The notes under the pieces were generated by a model. It ran no database searches. It saw only the letters and a program-made list of their open reading frames with translations, and was not told the origin of the DNA. From assembly GCF_028737255.1 (NCBI RefSeq), contig NZ_JAQZAN010000002.1, positions 1 through 64,000 on the forward strand: DNA of 64,000 bases, written 5' to 3'. The position numbers and the translations under genes are program-made. Source of the DNA: Actinomycetospora straminea (GTDB lineage Bacteria > Actinomycetota > Actinomycetes > Mycobacteriales > Pseudonocardiaceae). Shown here one piece after another: positions 1 through 10,021 of the stretch. Positions within the stretch are counted from its first letter, which is position 1. Each line of letters starts with the position of its first letter.

Positions 1-49
1 CGCACCGATTCTCAGCCGCCGAGGCGGCCACCGGAAGGGCCATGGAGTC

Positions 50-703
50 TCAGAGCAGGTCGAGCTCGCGGGCCCGCAGGGCGGCCTGGGTGCGGTCGCG
101 GACGCCGAGCTTGGCGAGCACGTTGGTCACGTGGTTCTTCACCGTGCCCTCGGCGAGGAAGAGCCGGGCGGCCATCTCGCGGTTGCTGCGGCCGTCGGCG
201 AGCAGCCGGACGATCTCCCGCTCGCGCTCGGAGAGGGGCACCACGAGGGGCCGGTCCGCCGGCGTCTCCTCGCGCAGGTGGCGGGCGACGCGGGCGACGA
301 CCTTCGCCGCCACCGTGGGCGCGAGCACCGACTCGCCGCGCGCCGCGGCCTGCACCGCCTCGAGCAGCCGCGCGGACGAGACGTCCTTGAGTAGGTAGCC
401 GATCGCCCCGGCCCGCAGGGCGGCGAACACCTCCTCGTCGTCGTCGAAGGTCGTCAGCGCGATGACGTGGACGGCGGGGTGCTCGACGCGCAGCCGGCGG
501 GTGGCCGCGACGCCGTCGAGCACGGGCATCCGCAGGTCCATGAGGACGACGTCGGGCGCGAGCGCGGCCACGCGGTCGAGCGCCTCGCGGCCGTCCGCGG
601 CCTCGCCGACGACCTCGACGCCCTCGCTCGCGCCCAGGAGCGTCCCGAGCGCCTCCCGGAACAGGGCCTGGTCGTCCACGAGCAGCACCCGCACCGGGGT
701 CAC
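50..703 (-). CDS. NarL/LuxR-family response regulator
   Basis: A 217-residue response regulator with an N-terminal receiver domain (acidic pair DD at 10-11, phospho-acceptor Asp56 in VLMDLRMP, the Lys of YLLKD near 103) and a C-terminal LuxR-type helix-turn-helix (about 150-215; LSEREREIVRLLADGRSN). Family knowledge: it is phosphorylated by the partner kinase and binds DNA as a dimer. The GTG start overlaps the kinase stop as GTGA, so the pair is translationally coupled. The target is not visible. NarL-family regulators often bind inverted repeats, and one candidate set occurs at 10831 and 21399, but nothing links this regulator to those sites directly. Confidence 0.93.
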   Translation of the reverse strand: MTPVRVLLVDDQALFREALGTLLGASEGVEVVGEAADGREALDRVAALAPDVVLMDLRMPVLDGVAATRRLRVEHPAVHVIALTTFDDDEEVFAALRAGAIGYLLKDVSSARLLEAVQAAARGESVLAPTVAAKVVARVARHLREETPADRPLVVPLSEREREIVRLLADGRSNREMAARLFLAEGTVKNHVTNVLAKLGVRDRTQAALRARELDLL

Positions 704-1794
704 GCCGGCACCTCCACGCGCAGGGTCGTCCCCCGCCCCGGCACCGACTCGAGCGCCACGTGCCCGCCGACCTCGGCCGCCCGCTCCCGCAGGCCGAGCA
801 CGCCCACCCCGGAGGACGGATCGGTCGGCGCGGCGCCCGTGCCGTCGTCGCGGACGTCGAGCCGCACGGCGTCCGGACCGTACTCGAGGCGCAGCTCCGC
901 CGTCGAGGCCCGGGCGTGGCGGCGCACGTTGGTCAGCCCCTCCTGCCCGACGCGGTAGAGCGCGTCGCGGGCCGGGTCCGCGAGCGGGCGCGGGTCGCCG
1001 GCGACCACCAGCCGCGTCGCCACCCCGGCCTCGGAGCTCAGGTCGGCGAGCTCCTGCAGGGCCTCGGTCAGCGGGCGCCGGGCGTCGGCGTCGCGCAGCG
1101 CGCGCACCGAGCGGCGGACCTCGGCCAGGGCGGCCTCGGCCTGGTCCTGGGCCTTCGCGAGCACCTCGTCGGCCCGCTCGGCGTCGGCGGCCAGTACCGC
1201 CCGCGCCGCCTTGACCTGCATCTGGACCACGGTGAGCGCGTGCCCGAGCCCGTCGTGGATGTCGCGGGCCACGCGGGTGCGCTCCTGCTCGGCGGCGAGG
1301 CGCTCGGCCTGCGCGGCGTACTCGCCGAGGCGCTCGTGGGCGGTCGCCAGCTCCCGGCGGGTGCGCTGCTCGCGCTGCAGCAGGCCGGTGACGATCGCCG
1401 CGAACACCACCGCGGCGAGCGTCCCGAGGCCCTCGCGGAAGCCGTCGCTCCACGACATCCCGACGTGGACGAACGGCACGCAGGCGCACACCAGGACGAC
1501 CGCGGGCAGGGGCAGGAGCAGCACGCACTGGCTGGTCAGCACGACGAGGAACAGCGTCGCCCCGACCCCGGCGTTGAGCACGAAGACGACGAACGCCAGC
1601 GGGAGCTGGACCGCCACGTAGGCGACCGACCAGGCCAGCCGGTCCCGGCGCCGCACCCACACGAACGCGGCGGTGGCCAGGACGACGAACACCGCGCCGA
1701 GCAGCACGGCCGCGAGCGACTCGCCGGACGCGACGGTCCCGATGAGCAGCGTCAGGAACGCCCCGCCGGCGAGCACCGCCAGCGCCCGGTCCAT
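700..1794 (-). CDS. Sensor histidine kinase, HisKA_3 (NarL partner)
   Basis: About 364 residues. The N-terminal half (about 5-140) holds five or six hydrophobic membrane segments and no evident extracytoplasmic sensor domain. A coiled linker leads to the HisKA_3 dimerisation helix with phospho-acceptor His180 (RDIHDGLGH) and a HATPase_c domain ending in a DDGTG motif and GLRERA. It should autophosphorylate and pass the phosphate to the regulator encoded immediately downstream. I chose ATG 1794 because the transmembrane region begins at once. Two in-frame GTG codons a few residues upstream are alternatives, and the frame stays open further back. There is no GAF or haem domain, so it is not a DosS/DosT orthologue. 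Confidence 0.9.
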   Translation of the reverse strand: MDRALAVLAGGAFLTLLIGTVASGESLAAVLLGAVFVVLATAAFVWVRRRDRLAWSVAYVAVQLPLAFVVFVLNAGVGATLFLVVLTSQCVLLLPLPAVVLVCACVPFVHVGMSWSDGFREGLGTLAAVVFAAIVTGLLQREQRTRRELATAHERLGEYAAQAERLAAEQERTRVARDIHDGLGHALTVVQMQVKAARAVLAADAERADEVLAKAQDQAEAALAEVRRSVRALRDADARRPLTEALQELADLSSEAGVATRLVVAGDPRPLADPARDALYRVGQEGLTNVRRHARASTAELRLEYGPDAVRLDVRDDGTGAAPTDPSSGVGVLGLRERAAEVGGHVALESVPGRGTTLRVEVPA

Positions 1795-2109
1795 CCCCGC
1801 CACCCGCTGCACGGCGCAGATTGTGGGCGCGCTGCTGCGTCGGACCGCAAGGGCGATGTCCGGATACCGCGCGGAGTGGGCGGGAGCCCTGCGGTCGGTG
1901 GGGCACCGCGTCGGCGTGGCCAATCGCGTGCTCCCCGTCACCGCTCTTCGATCTGCTAGGCCATCTGGGCGACGTAACAACGGCGTGATCCTTAGCGACA
2001 CGCGGAGGACAGGCCCATCCTGCTACACACAGCCAACAAGAGTCTCGGCATCAGCCGAAAGAGGTACCGTCTCGGTCCCATCCCGGGCGGTCCACCGCGG
2101 GGGGAAACG
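1795..2109. promoter_or_regulatory. Divergent intergenic region (two-component system / repeat protein)
   Basis: This 315-bp gap separates two divergent genes and must hold both promoters. Visible elements are a TACCGT -10-like hexamer at 2065-2070 and a G-rich ribosome-binding site just before ATG 2110. I see no small gene or strong inverted repeat. Confidence 0.45.
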
Positions 2110-5100
2110 ATGGACGGACGACGCACGAGGTCAGCACGCTCCACCGGCAGGGTGCGCGTCCGGCCGATCCGGTCACCCCAGACGCTGAAGGCCGCCTTCG
2201 CCGTGGCGCTCGGTGCGGGCGTCCTCCTGCACGGCGGGCAGCCGTCGGGCAGGGCCGACGTCGTCGACGCCGCACCGGGCGGCATCGCCCTCGTGTCCGC
2301 CGACGAGCCGGAGACCGGTGGGGACGCGGAAGGGTCCGACGGCGACGGCGGCTCGGAGTCGTCGTCCGCGGCGGCGTCCGACGCGGGCTCCGACTCGGGG
2401 TCGAGCTCCGACGCCGGGTCGGCGACCGACGACCCGGGCTCCGGCGACCCCGGGGACTCGGGGGCCGGGTCGGACTCGGGGTCGGAGGCGGGGTCGGACT
2501 CGGGGTCGGACTCGGAGGGAGCCTCGGGCTCGGACGACACCTCGGCGGCCGCGCCGACCTCCGCCACGAGTACCTCTCCCTCAGATGACACCCCGTCGTC
2601 GTCGACCGAGAGCACCGGTTCCGCGACGCGACCGGGCGCTCCGGCGCCGACCGCTCCGGCGGTGACGCCGAACGGGCCCACCGGGGCCGCCGCCGCGACG
2701 ACCGCCGCGCCCGCGACGCCGTCCGGGGTGAGCACGGCGGCGGGCGCGGGTGGCGGCGCCACGGGGAACCCTGCCGACGCCCCCGGGGGCGGCACGACCA
2801 GTGCGACCGGCTCGGTCCCGGGCGGCGACGACACCGCGCCGACGGCCGGCACCGTCGCCGAGGCGATCACGGCGGTCGTCGACCCGATCGTGGCCGCCGC
2901 GACGACCCTGGCCGGGCTGGGCACCGACGGCCCGGCCGAGCCGGGCCCGACCGCCGCGCTCCTGCTCGCCGCCATGGCCCGCCGCGGACAGGGCTCGCTG
3001 ATCAGCAGTCCGACCGCGAGCCGGACCGGGCAGACCGGCGACGTCACGACCGGGCTGGCACCGAGCGCGACCGACCCCGTCACGACGACCTTCCCCGGCG
3101 AGACCTACGGGGTGGTGACGGGCCCGGACGGCACCGTCTACGTCATCACCTACGCCTACGACGACGTCGCGCAGAGCTACTCCAGCGTCGTCACCGCGGT
3201 GCGGACGGTCGACCCCGACGCGACGCCGCTCACGATCACGCTCCCCGGCGGCCCCAGCAGGGTCACCTTCGGTCCCGACGGGACGGCCGCGGTCGCGACC
3301 TCCGGCTACGACGACGCCGGACACGGGATGACCACCCTCGCCGTGCTGGCTCCTTCCCCCGGCGCCACATGGGTCACGTCCACGGTCCCCGGCTACCCCC
3401 AGGATGTGCTGTCCGGTCCAAACGGCACGGTCCTCGTCCTCACCTGGGCGCAAGACCCCGTCACCGGCGACGACACGACCCATGTCGTGGTGATCGACCC
3501 CTCGGACCCGGTCGGGCTGCCCGTCGCCTCCGACCTGCCCGGCTATCGCGACCGTGTCGTGTCCGGGCCCGACGGCACGCTCTACGTCGTCACCCGCGAC
3601 TACGATGCGAGCCAGACGTACACCACCCACGTGGCGCCGGTAGACACGACCGCACCCGGAGCCGCGACCACCGTCACCTCCCTGCCCGGGGAGTTCCAGC
3701 GGATCGAGTTCGCGCCCGACGGCACCGCCTACGTCGTCACCTACGCCGGTTCCTTCACCGCCGGGACGGCCACGACCCGCCTCGCGGTGGTCGCCCGCGA
3801 TCCCGAGGCCGTCCCGGTGGTGGTCGCCCTGCCCGGGCGGATCGACAGGGTCGTGAGCGGGGCCGACGGGACCCTCACCGTCGTCACCTACGAGGCCGAC
3901 TCCGATCTCGAACCTCGGGCCTTCACGACACACGTCGTGGTCGTGGACACCACCGACCATGGCGCCGCACCCGCCACCGTCACCCTCCCCGGCCTGCTGC
4001 AGTGGACGGGGACGAACGCCGACGGTTCCGTCATGATCGTCACCCACCAGTACGACCGCGCCACCGGGAGGACCACGACCCACATCGCCGTGGTCGACCC
4101 GACCGACCCGGAGGCCGCCCCGACGACCACCGTCCTCCCCGGCGAGCTCCGGGAGGTGGGCGACAGCCCCGACGACGACCTCTTCGTCGTCAGCCGCGAG
4201 TCCGACCCGACCACCGGGACGTCCACGACACACCTGGCGGTGATCGACCCCGAAGACATCCACGCGACGCCCACCACGATCACCGTTCCCGGGGCGCTGG
4301 AGAGGATCATCCGCGGCGCCGACGGCACCGTCACCGTCGTCACCTACGAACGTGATCGGGCCACCGGAGCGACCACCACGCGGTTCACGACGGTCGATCC
4401 GAGCGACCCCGACGCGACGCGCCGCTCGGTCACCGTGCCCGGTCACCCTGAGAGGGTCGAGGTCGAGACCGACGGTGTCATCAGCGTCCTCACCCACGCC
4501 TACGACCCCGACACCGACTCCTACACCACGCGCGTCACGCTCATCGACCCCTCCCGGCCGGGCGCCACGCCGGTCACGACGATCCTCCCGGGCAGGGCCG
4601 AGGATCGACCGGAGCGCGGTCCCGACGGCAGCCTCGTCGTCGTCACCGAGGAGCGCGACGCCACCACGGGCACGTACAGCACGCACGTCGCGGTGGTCGA
4701 CCCCACCGACCTCGACGCCGCGCCCGTCGTCGTCACCCTCCCGGGGTACAACGGCCGCGCCCTCCACGGCGTCGACGGCACCCTCTACGTCCTGACGACC
4801 GAGTACGACGACGCCTCGGGGACGGCCACGACGCACGTCGCGGTGGTCGACGCGACCGACCCGACCTCCACACCTCGCACGGCCGGCTTTCCCGGCTCCT
4901 GGAGCGGCTACCAGTTCGCGCCCGACGGCACGCTGTACGTCTCCGCCACGGAGTACGACCAGGCCACGGGCGCGAGCACCACTCGTGTCGTGGCCGTGGA
5001 TCCCGCCCGGCCCGGAGAGTCGGAGGTCGTCGCGACCGTCCCCGGGTCCATGACCGCGCTGCAGATCGGCCCCGACGGCACCCTGCGGATCCTGAGCAAC

Positions 5101-7261
5101 GGACCCGATCCGGCGACCGGTGAGTACGTCACGCATCTCCTGGTGCTCGACCCCTCCGACCCCGGCGGCGCCATCACGGTCACGGTGCCCGGCTACTCGG
5201 GCTGGATCGAGACCGGTCCCGACGGGGGCGTCACCGTCGTCGCCACCGAGTACGGCCACGCCACCGGGACCGACACCACGCACATCGTGAAGGTCGACCC
5301 CAATCGACCCGACGCGCCTCCCGTGACGGCCACCGTCCCCGGGTCACGCACGACGGTCGTGCACGGTCCCGACGGCACCGTCTACGTCGTCACCGAGGGC
5401 TCCGACCCCCTCACGGGGGTGCAGACAGCCCACCTCACCGTGCTCGGCCCCGTGGAGGGTCCGGTGGTCACGCCCAACGAGCCGCCCGCACCGGGGGCCG
5501 GACCGGTCGCCGGGCAGCCCGGTGCCGACGGCGCGGTGACCGTCGACCTGGGCGTCACCGATCCCGACGGCGATCCCCTCGAGCTCGCGGTGGACCCCAC
5601 CGACGCGCCCGACCCGGCGCTGGGGACGGCCACGCCCGGCCCCGACGGCACCGTCACCTACACCCCCACGACACAGGCTCGCCACGACGCCGCGCGGGCC
5701 GCCGCGAACGGCACCGGGCCGGTCACCGACACGTTCACCGTGCTGGTCTCCGACGGCCGCGGCGGGCAGATCCCGGTGCGGGTGACGGTGACGATCGACC
5801 CGGACAACGTCGCCCCGTCGGTCCCGGTTACGCCGCCGCGGGCGCCCGTCACCGACCGCCGCCGCGGCGGGCAGGTCACGGGCAACGCCGGCGTCGGCGA
5901 CGCCGACGAGGACGACCTCACCTACACGGTCAGCGGCGACCCGGCCCACGGCTCGGTCACCGTCGACCCCGTCACCGGCGACTGGACCTACGTCCCCGAC
6001 CCGGCCGCCCGTGCCGCCGCGGCCAGCGGCGGGCCCACCACCGACACCTTCACCCTGACCGTCGACGACGGCCACGGCGGCGTCGTCACCGTGCCGGTCA
6101 CCGTCACGATCTCCCCGAACCGGGCACCGGTGGCGATCACCCCGACCGCTCCGGTCACCGACGTGGGCACCGGGCGCGTCACGGGCGGCGTCGAGGTCAC
6201 CGACCCCGACGGCGATCCCCTCGGCTACGCCCTGGGCACCGGCCCGGCCCGCGGCACGGTCACCGTCGACCCCACCACCGGCGCGTTCGTCTACACCCCG
6301 AGCGCGTCCGCCCGTCACGCCGCGGGCCGCCGGCGGGCCCACCACCGACACCTTCACCGTCGACGTCGTGGACGACGCGGGCCTGCGCACCCCCGTCGCC
6401 GTCACCGTCACGATCACCCCGGCCAACGCCGTCCCCACCGCCCCGGGCGCACCGTCGGCCCCGACGACGAACCCGGCCACCGGCGTGGTCACCGGGGACG
6501 TCGGCGTCACCGACCCGGACGGCGACACCCTCGGGTACTCCGCGGGCACCGGCCCCGCCCACGGCTCGGTCCTCGTCGACCCGGTCACCGGCCGCTGGAC
6601 CTACACCCCCACCGACGCCGCCCGGCGGGCCGCCGCGCAGGGAGGGCCCACGACCGACACCTTCACGGTGCGCGTCACCGACGGCCACGGCGGTGTCGTC
6701 GTCGTCCCGGTGACCGTCGCCATCAGTCCGGTCGCCACGACGCCCGGGCACCCGACGCCGGGGCACCCGACGCCCCGACCCTGCCCGCCCGGGAAGGGCC
6801 ACCCCTCCCCCGGGCACCACGACACCGGCCACCACGCCGGCCACCACCACGGTCACCGTCCGGTCCGCGGACACCACGCCCGCCAGGGAGACCACGGTCA
6901 TCGGCGGTGGGTCGTCGACCTCGTCCACCACCGGGCCGCGCTGGTCCCCACCGGGCGCGGCCACGCCGCCGAGACGGCCGACCGGTGCCCGACCGTCCAG
7001 GTGCACAGCATCGACGGGCGCTACCTCTGGGTCCTCGACCCCGCGGCCGGGACGGTGACGGTGATCGACACCCGGACCGAACGGGTCGTGGCGACGATCC
7101 TCGTCGACGCCGGCGGGACCGGGCTCGACCTGTCCACCGACGGCACCCGCCTCGTCGTGAGCCACACCGGCGGGCCGGACACGGTCATCGACACCGCCAC
7201 CCGCACCGTCGTCGACCGCGTCCAGCGCGACGACCGCGAGGTCCTCGCGTCCTGCTCGTGA
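2110..7261 (+). CDS. Giant secreted beta-propeller/cadherin-like repeat protein, apparently frameshifted near 6325
   Basis: About 1,717 residues if the reading frame is restored. An Arg-rich N-terminus and a hydrophobic stretch (about 28-45) look like a secretion signal. Next come a Ser/Asp/Gly-rich low-complexity segment (about 68-150) and a Thr/Ala/Pro linker. Sixteen 47-52-residue repeats (about 328-1116) follow the pattern LPG..GPDGTLYVVT...TTH..VVDP. Four Ig/cadherin-like modules (DPDGDPL, GPTTDTFTV) and a C-terminal YVTN/YncE-like segment (YLWVLDPAAGTVTVID) complete it. The +1 frame runs out of sense at about 6325 inside the third Ig-like module and the pattern resumes in the next frame, open to TGA 7259-7261. 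Comparable signal-linker-Ig-YncE proteins are known in actinobacteria. The function is unknown; a surface or adhesive role is an inference. Confidence 0.8.
2311..2560 (+). repeat. Ser/Asp/Gly low-complexity coding repeat
   Basis: Iterated GS/DS codons built from short units such as ggactcggggtcgga encode a flexible acidic stalk between the signal region and the repeat domain of the giant protein. The repeated DNA is prone to length change. Confidence 0.75.
3091..5475 (+). repeat. Sixteen tandem ~150-bp coding repeats
   Basis: Each unit encodes about 50 residues: a PG turn, then GPDGT with a YVVT strand, an acidic YD..TG turn, a TTHVAVVDP strand and a variable Thr/Pro tail. I counted sixteen units, the first at FPGETYG and the last at VPGSRTT. 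They diverge in sequence but keep their spacing, as expected for beta-propeller blades. Sixteen blades could form two propellers. Confidence 0.8.
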
Positions 7262-7396
7262 CGTGACCGTGGAGCACACCTACCACCGGCGGTTGAGCGG
7301 GCGCCCGGCTGCGCTCCACGCCCGTGTTCCGCCGGTCACCACCCACGACGCCCACCGGACGAGCACGGGGCACTGCAGGCCGAACAGGCGCGCAGG

Positions 7397-7942
7397 CTAG
7401 TGGCCGGCCAGGAGTTTCACTCCGACCACCATCAGGCCGATCACGAGGTTGGCCAGCCCCGAGAACAGCGCCGCCAGCAGGCCTGCGCCCATCCGGCGCC
7501 CGAGACCGAACCCCCAGACGAACATGAGCGCGAGATCGACGCCGGCGGCGAGGTAGAGGGCGGTCACCAGCGGCAGCACCTCCAGGGCCGCCAGCCCGAT
7601 CATCAGCAGCGGCCCGATGGCGGCCGTGAGCAGGGGGCTCGTCCGGAACAGCAGAATCCTCAGATCGTGGCCGCGGGCGACCCGCCCGTGCACCGCGGCG
7701 TGTGCTTGTTGGTCGGCTGCGACCGTGGCCAGCCACAGGCCGAGGGCGGTCGCGGCGACCGCCGATGCCGCCGCCCGCGCGCTGCCGGACTCGCCGAGCG
7801 CGAGGCCGATCGTCACCGCGACCACGCTCAGCTGGGCGTACACCCTCTCCTTGAGCCGCTCGGTGATCACGCGCACGGGCGCCCGTGTGCGGTGTGCGCT
7901 TCGTTCGGGGTCGGCACCCGCGGACCCGTCGGCGGAGGTCAC
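7397..7942 (-). CDS. Hypothetical multi-spanning membrane protein
   Basis: 181 residues starting at GTG 7942. A charged N-terminus (about 1-35) is followed by four or five hydrophobic helices: AQLSVVAVTIGLAL, AASAVAATALGLWLATVA, a pair around 105-145, and a C-terminal helix with FSGLANLVIGLMVVGVKLL. I recognise no family or catalytic motif. It is convergent with the giant repeat protein across a 135-bp gap. Confidence 0.75.
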   Translation of the reverse strand: MTSADGSAGADPERSAHRTRAPVRVITERLKERVYAQLSVVAVTIGLALGESGSARAAASAVAATALGLWLATVAADQQAHAAVHGRVARGHDLRILLFRTSPLLTAAIGPLLMIGLAALEVLPLVTALYLAAGVDLALMFVWGFGLGRRMGAGLLAALFSGLANLVIGLMVVGVKLLAGH

Positions 7943-8266
7943 CGAGCCACGGTAGACACACGACGCCAGGCCACCACCGTGTCGACGCTCTCCGCCCCTG
8001 TGGTGGAGCGCGGCTCAGGAGCCGAGGTGTCACAGCAAGCCCGCGCGGTTCTCGACGTCGAGGTAGACACCGGCGTCGTCGGGCGACCCCACACCCCACG
8101 GCGAGGAGACCCCGGCGACCGAGGATCGCTTCACGGCCCCTCCGGCCGAACCATCTGTGACTCGAGCACCCGGAGGTCGTCCCCGGCCAGAGATCGGCCC
8201 CGCCGACCCGCACCGTGGGGTGGCGTCGACGGGGCCGGCCTGGGTGGCCGTCCGCGGCCGCGAACC
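7943..8266. other. Intergenic stretch upstream of the membrane protein
   Basis: 324 bp between two minus-strand genes. No convincing coding frame, RNA gene or strong hairpin is seen. It presumably carries the promoter of the 7397-7942 gene. Confidence 0.4.
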
Positions 8267-8698
8267 TCAGCCGGCGGTCACCTTCTGGCGTTCGTCGGCG
8301 TAGGCGCGGGCGTCGATCGCGTCCAGGATCGCCAGACCCGCGGTGTCGACGGCCCACGCGGCGAACTCGATCGCGGTGGTCGCTTCGTCCTCGGCCCACG
8401 TCGCCTCGTCGGCGGCGAGGCGGGCATCGAGCTGGGCGTTCCGCCTGTCGACCTTCGCCTTGATGTCGTCCATCTTGGCCGCGGCGTCGGCCTTCATCTG
8501 GGCCCAGTTGTTCCGCGTGCTGGCGGCCGCGGCGTCAGCGCGCTTCTTGGCGTCCTCGGCGGCGCGGTCGAGGTCGGCCTGAGCTTCGCCGATCCGCTGC
8601 TGGAGCCGCTCGCGGGACTCCGTGGTGGCGGTCTCCACCGCTCTCTTCGCCTCGGCGACCTTCTGCTCCAGTGTCGTCAGCTGCGGCGAGTAGTCCAT
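8267..8698 (-). CDS. Coiled-coil protein of unknown function
   Basis: 143 residues, highly charged and rich in Ala, Glu, Lys and Arg over about 1-115 (LEQKVAEAKRAVETA and DLDRAAEDAKKRADAAAAS), predicting a long alpha-helical coiled coil. A short C-terminal helical segment follows (TAIEFAAWAVDTAGLAILDAI). There is no signal peptide or membrane helix. ATG 8698 is preceded by GGGAGA on the minus strand. It lies just downstream of the acyl-CoA dehydrogenase gene in the same direction and may share its transcript. No enzymatic motif is visible. Confidence 0.8.
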   Translation of the reverse strand: MDYSPQLTTLEQKVAEAKRAVETATTESRERLQQRIGEAQADLDRAAEDAKKRADAAAASTRNNWAQMKADAAAKMDDIKAKVDRRNAQLDARLAADEATWAEDEATTAIEFAAWAVDTAGLAILDAIDARAYADERQKVTAG

Positions 8699-8751
8699 CG
8701 TCTCCCACCTGATCTCCCTCGGTGATGCTGCCCGGGCGCGTCGACACGTGG

Positions 8752-9993
8752 TCAGCGGGCGCCCGCGGTGAACGCGCCGATCCCGGTGATGTCGCGACCG
8801 ACGATCAGCGTCTGCATGGTCTCGGTGCCCTCGAAGGTGTGGATGGCTTCGATGTCGGCCATGTGCCGCATGACGTGGTGGTCGAGCAGGATGCCGTTGC
8901 CGCCCATGAGGTCGCGGGCTTCGGCGATGAGCCAGCGCGCCTTGCTGGTGTTGTTCATCTTGGCCAGCCCGGCCACGGTGGGCGACAGGCGTCCCTGGTC
9001 GGCGAGGCGCCCGATCTGCATGCAGTACAGCTGCATGCCGGTCAGTTCGGCCAGCATCTTGACCAGGCGCTGCTGGACGATCTGGAAACTGGTCAACGTG
9101 CGCCCGAACTGACGGCGTTCGCTGACGTAGGTCAGGACGGCGTCGTAGGCGCCGGTGGCGTGGCCGAGGGCCATCCAGGCGCAGATGCTGCGCGTATTGG
9201 CCAGCACACGACCCGCGGCGGCGAAATCGTGCGCATCCGCGAGCCGGTTGTCGTCAGCGACCCGGACGCCGTCCAGGACGATGTCGGCCTGCCAGATCGA
9301 GCGGAGCGATCCTTTCCGCCCGATGACCTCGGCCGAATAGCCGTCCGGGTACCCGTCGGGCCCCTTCTCGACGACGAAGCCCTTGACCTGCCCGTCCTCG
9401 GTGGAGCGCGCCCACACCACGATGATGTCGCCGGCGCTGCCGTTGCCGATCCAGCGTTTGTGGCCGTCGAGGACCCAGTGGTCGCCGTCGCGGCGAGCGG
9501 TGGTCTCGAGGGCGACCGAGTCCGAGCCGTGGTCGGGTTCGGTCAGCGCGAACGCTCCGGTGCGCCGCAGTGCGGCCATGTCGGGCAGCCATCGCGCCCG
9601 CTGCTCCGGCGAGCCGCAGAGCGCGATCGACTGCATGGCCAGCCCGGCGTGCACCCCGAGGAAGGTGCCCAGGCTGCCGTCGCCGCGGTGGAGCTCCATG
9701 TGCACCAACCCGCACGCGGTGGGCGTCATGGCGGCGCATCCGTAACCGTGGATGTCCTCGCCGACGATCCCGAGCTCGGGCAGGCGGCGGATCAGCGGCC
9801 AGGGCAGCTCGGCGCGTTCCCAGTAGTCCGCGGCAACGGGCAGGACCTCCTCGTCGACGAAGCGGCGGGTCCGGATGAACGACTGCCACTGCTCGTCGGT
9901 GAACTGATCGCGCACGAAGAAGAAGTCCGTGCCGAGTGCCTCGCCGAGGTTGCGGCGCCGGCGGTCGACCGTCGCGTCGCGGGTTGCGGTCAT
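8752..9993 (-). CDS. Acyl-CoA dehydrogenase, glutaryl-CoA dehydrogenase-like
   Basis: 413 residues, full length for the family. The N-terminal helical domain, middle beta domain (AFALTEPDHGSDS, WIGNGSAGD) and C-terminal domain (ERRQFG, LMGGNGILLDH) are all present. The end, FEGTETMQTLIVGRDITG, matches the glutaryl-CoA dehydrogenase signature, with Glu388 as the likely catalytic base. It should be an FAD-dependent alpha,beta-dehydrogenase of a CoA thioester; the substrate cannot be read from sequence. The gene begins 28 bp after hdeD ends and probably belongs to the same transcript, placing it under the paired boxes upstream of hdeD. Confidence 0.92.
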   Translation of the reverse strand: MTATRDATVDRRRRNLGEALGTDFFFVRDQFTDEQWQSFIRTRRFVDEEVLPVAADYWERAELPWPLIRRLPELGIVGEDIHGYGCAAMTPTACGLVHMELHRGDGSLGTFLGVHAGLAMQSIALCGSPEQRARWLPDMAALRRTGAFALTEPDHGSDSVALETTARRDGDHWVLDGHKRWIGNGSAGDIIVVWARSTEDGQVKGFVVEKGPDGYPDGYSAEVIGRKGSLRSIWQADIVLDGVRVADDNRLADAHDFAAAGRVLANTRSICAWMALGHATGAYDAVLTYVSERRQFGRTLTSFQIVQQRLVKMLAELTGMQLYCMQIGRLADQGRLSPTVAGLAKMNNTSKARWLIAEARDLMGGNGILLDHHVMRHMADIEAIHTFEGTETMQTLIVGRDITGIGAFTAGAR

Positions 9994-10021
9994 CAGCCGA
10001 CCCCTCCTGGATCTGGTCGGA

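Noticed and set aside
50-1794. Left-end two-component pair as DosRS
   Set aside because: The kinase lacks GAF/haem domains and has a multi-helix membrane part; only the NarL class is shared.
2330-2530. Short direct repeats that could suggest a CRISPR array
   Set aside because: They are in-frame Ser/Asp/Gly codons with no regular unique spacers and no cas genes nearby.
2581-5283. Long open frame opposite the repeat gene
   Set aside because: It is the antisense shadow of a high-GC gene, Gly/Arg/Asp-rich with no start signal or domain.
6326-7266. Continuation of the first reading frame of the giant protein to 7266
   Set aside because: It is Arg/His/Pro-rich without the repeat pattern, while the adjacent frame preserves the Ig-like and YVTN motifs.
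7262-7396. Terminator between the giant protein and the membrane gene
   Set aside because: The complementary GGCGG/CCGCC segments are about 40 bases apart and give no compact hairpin.
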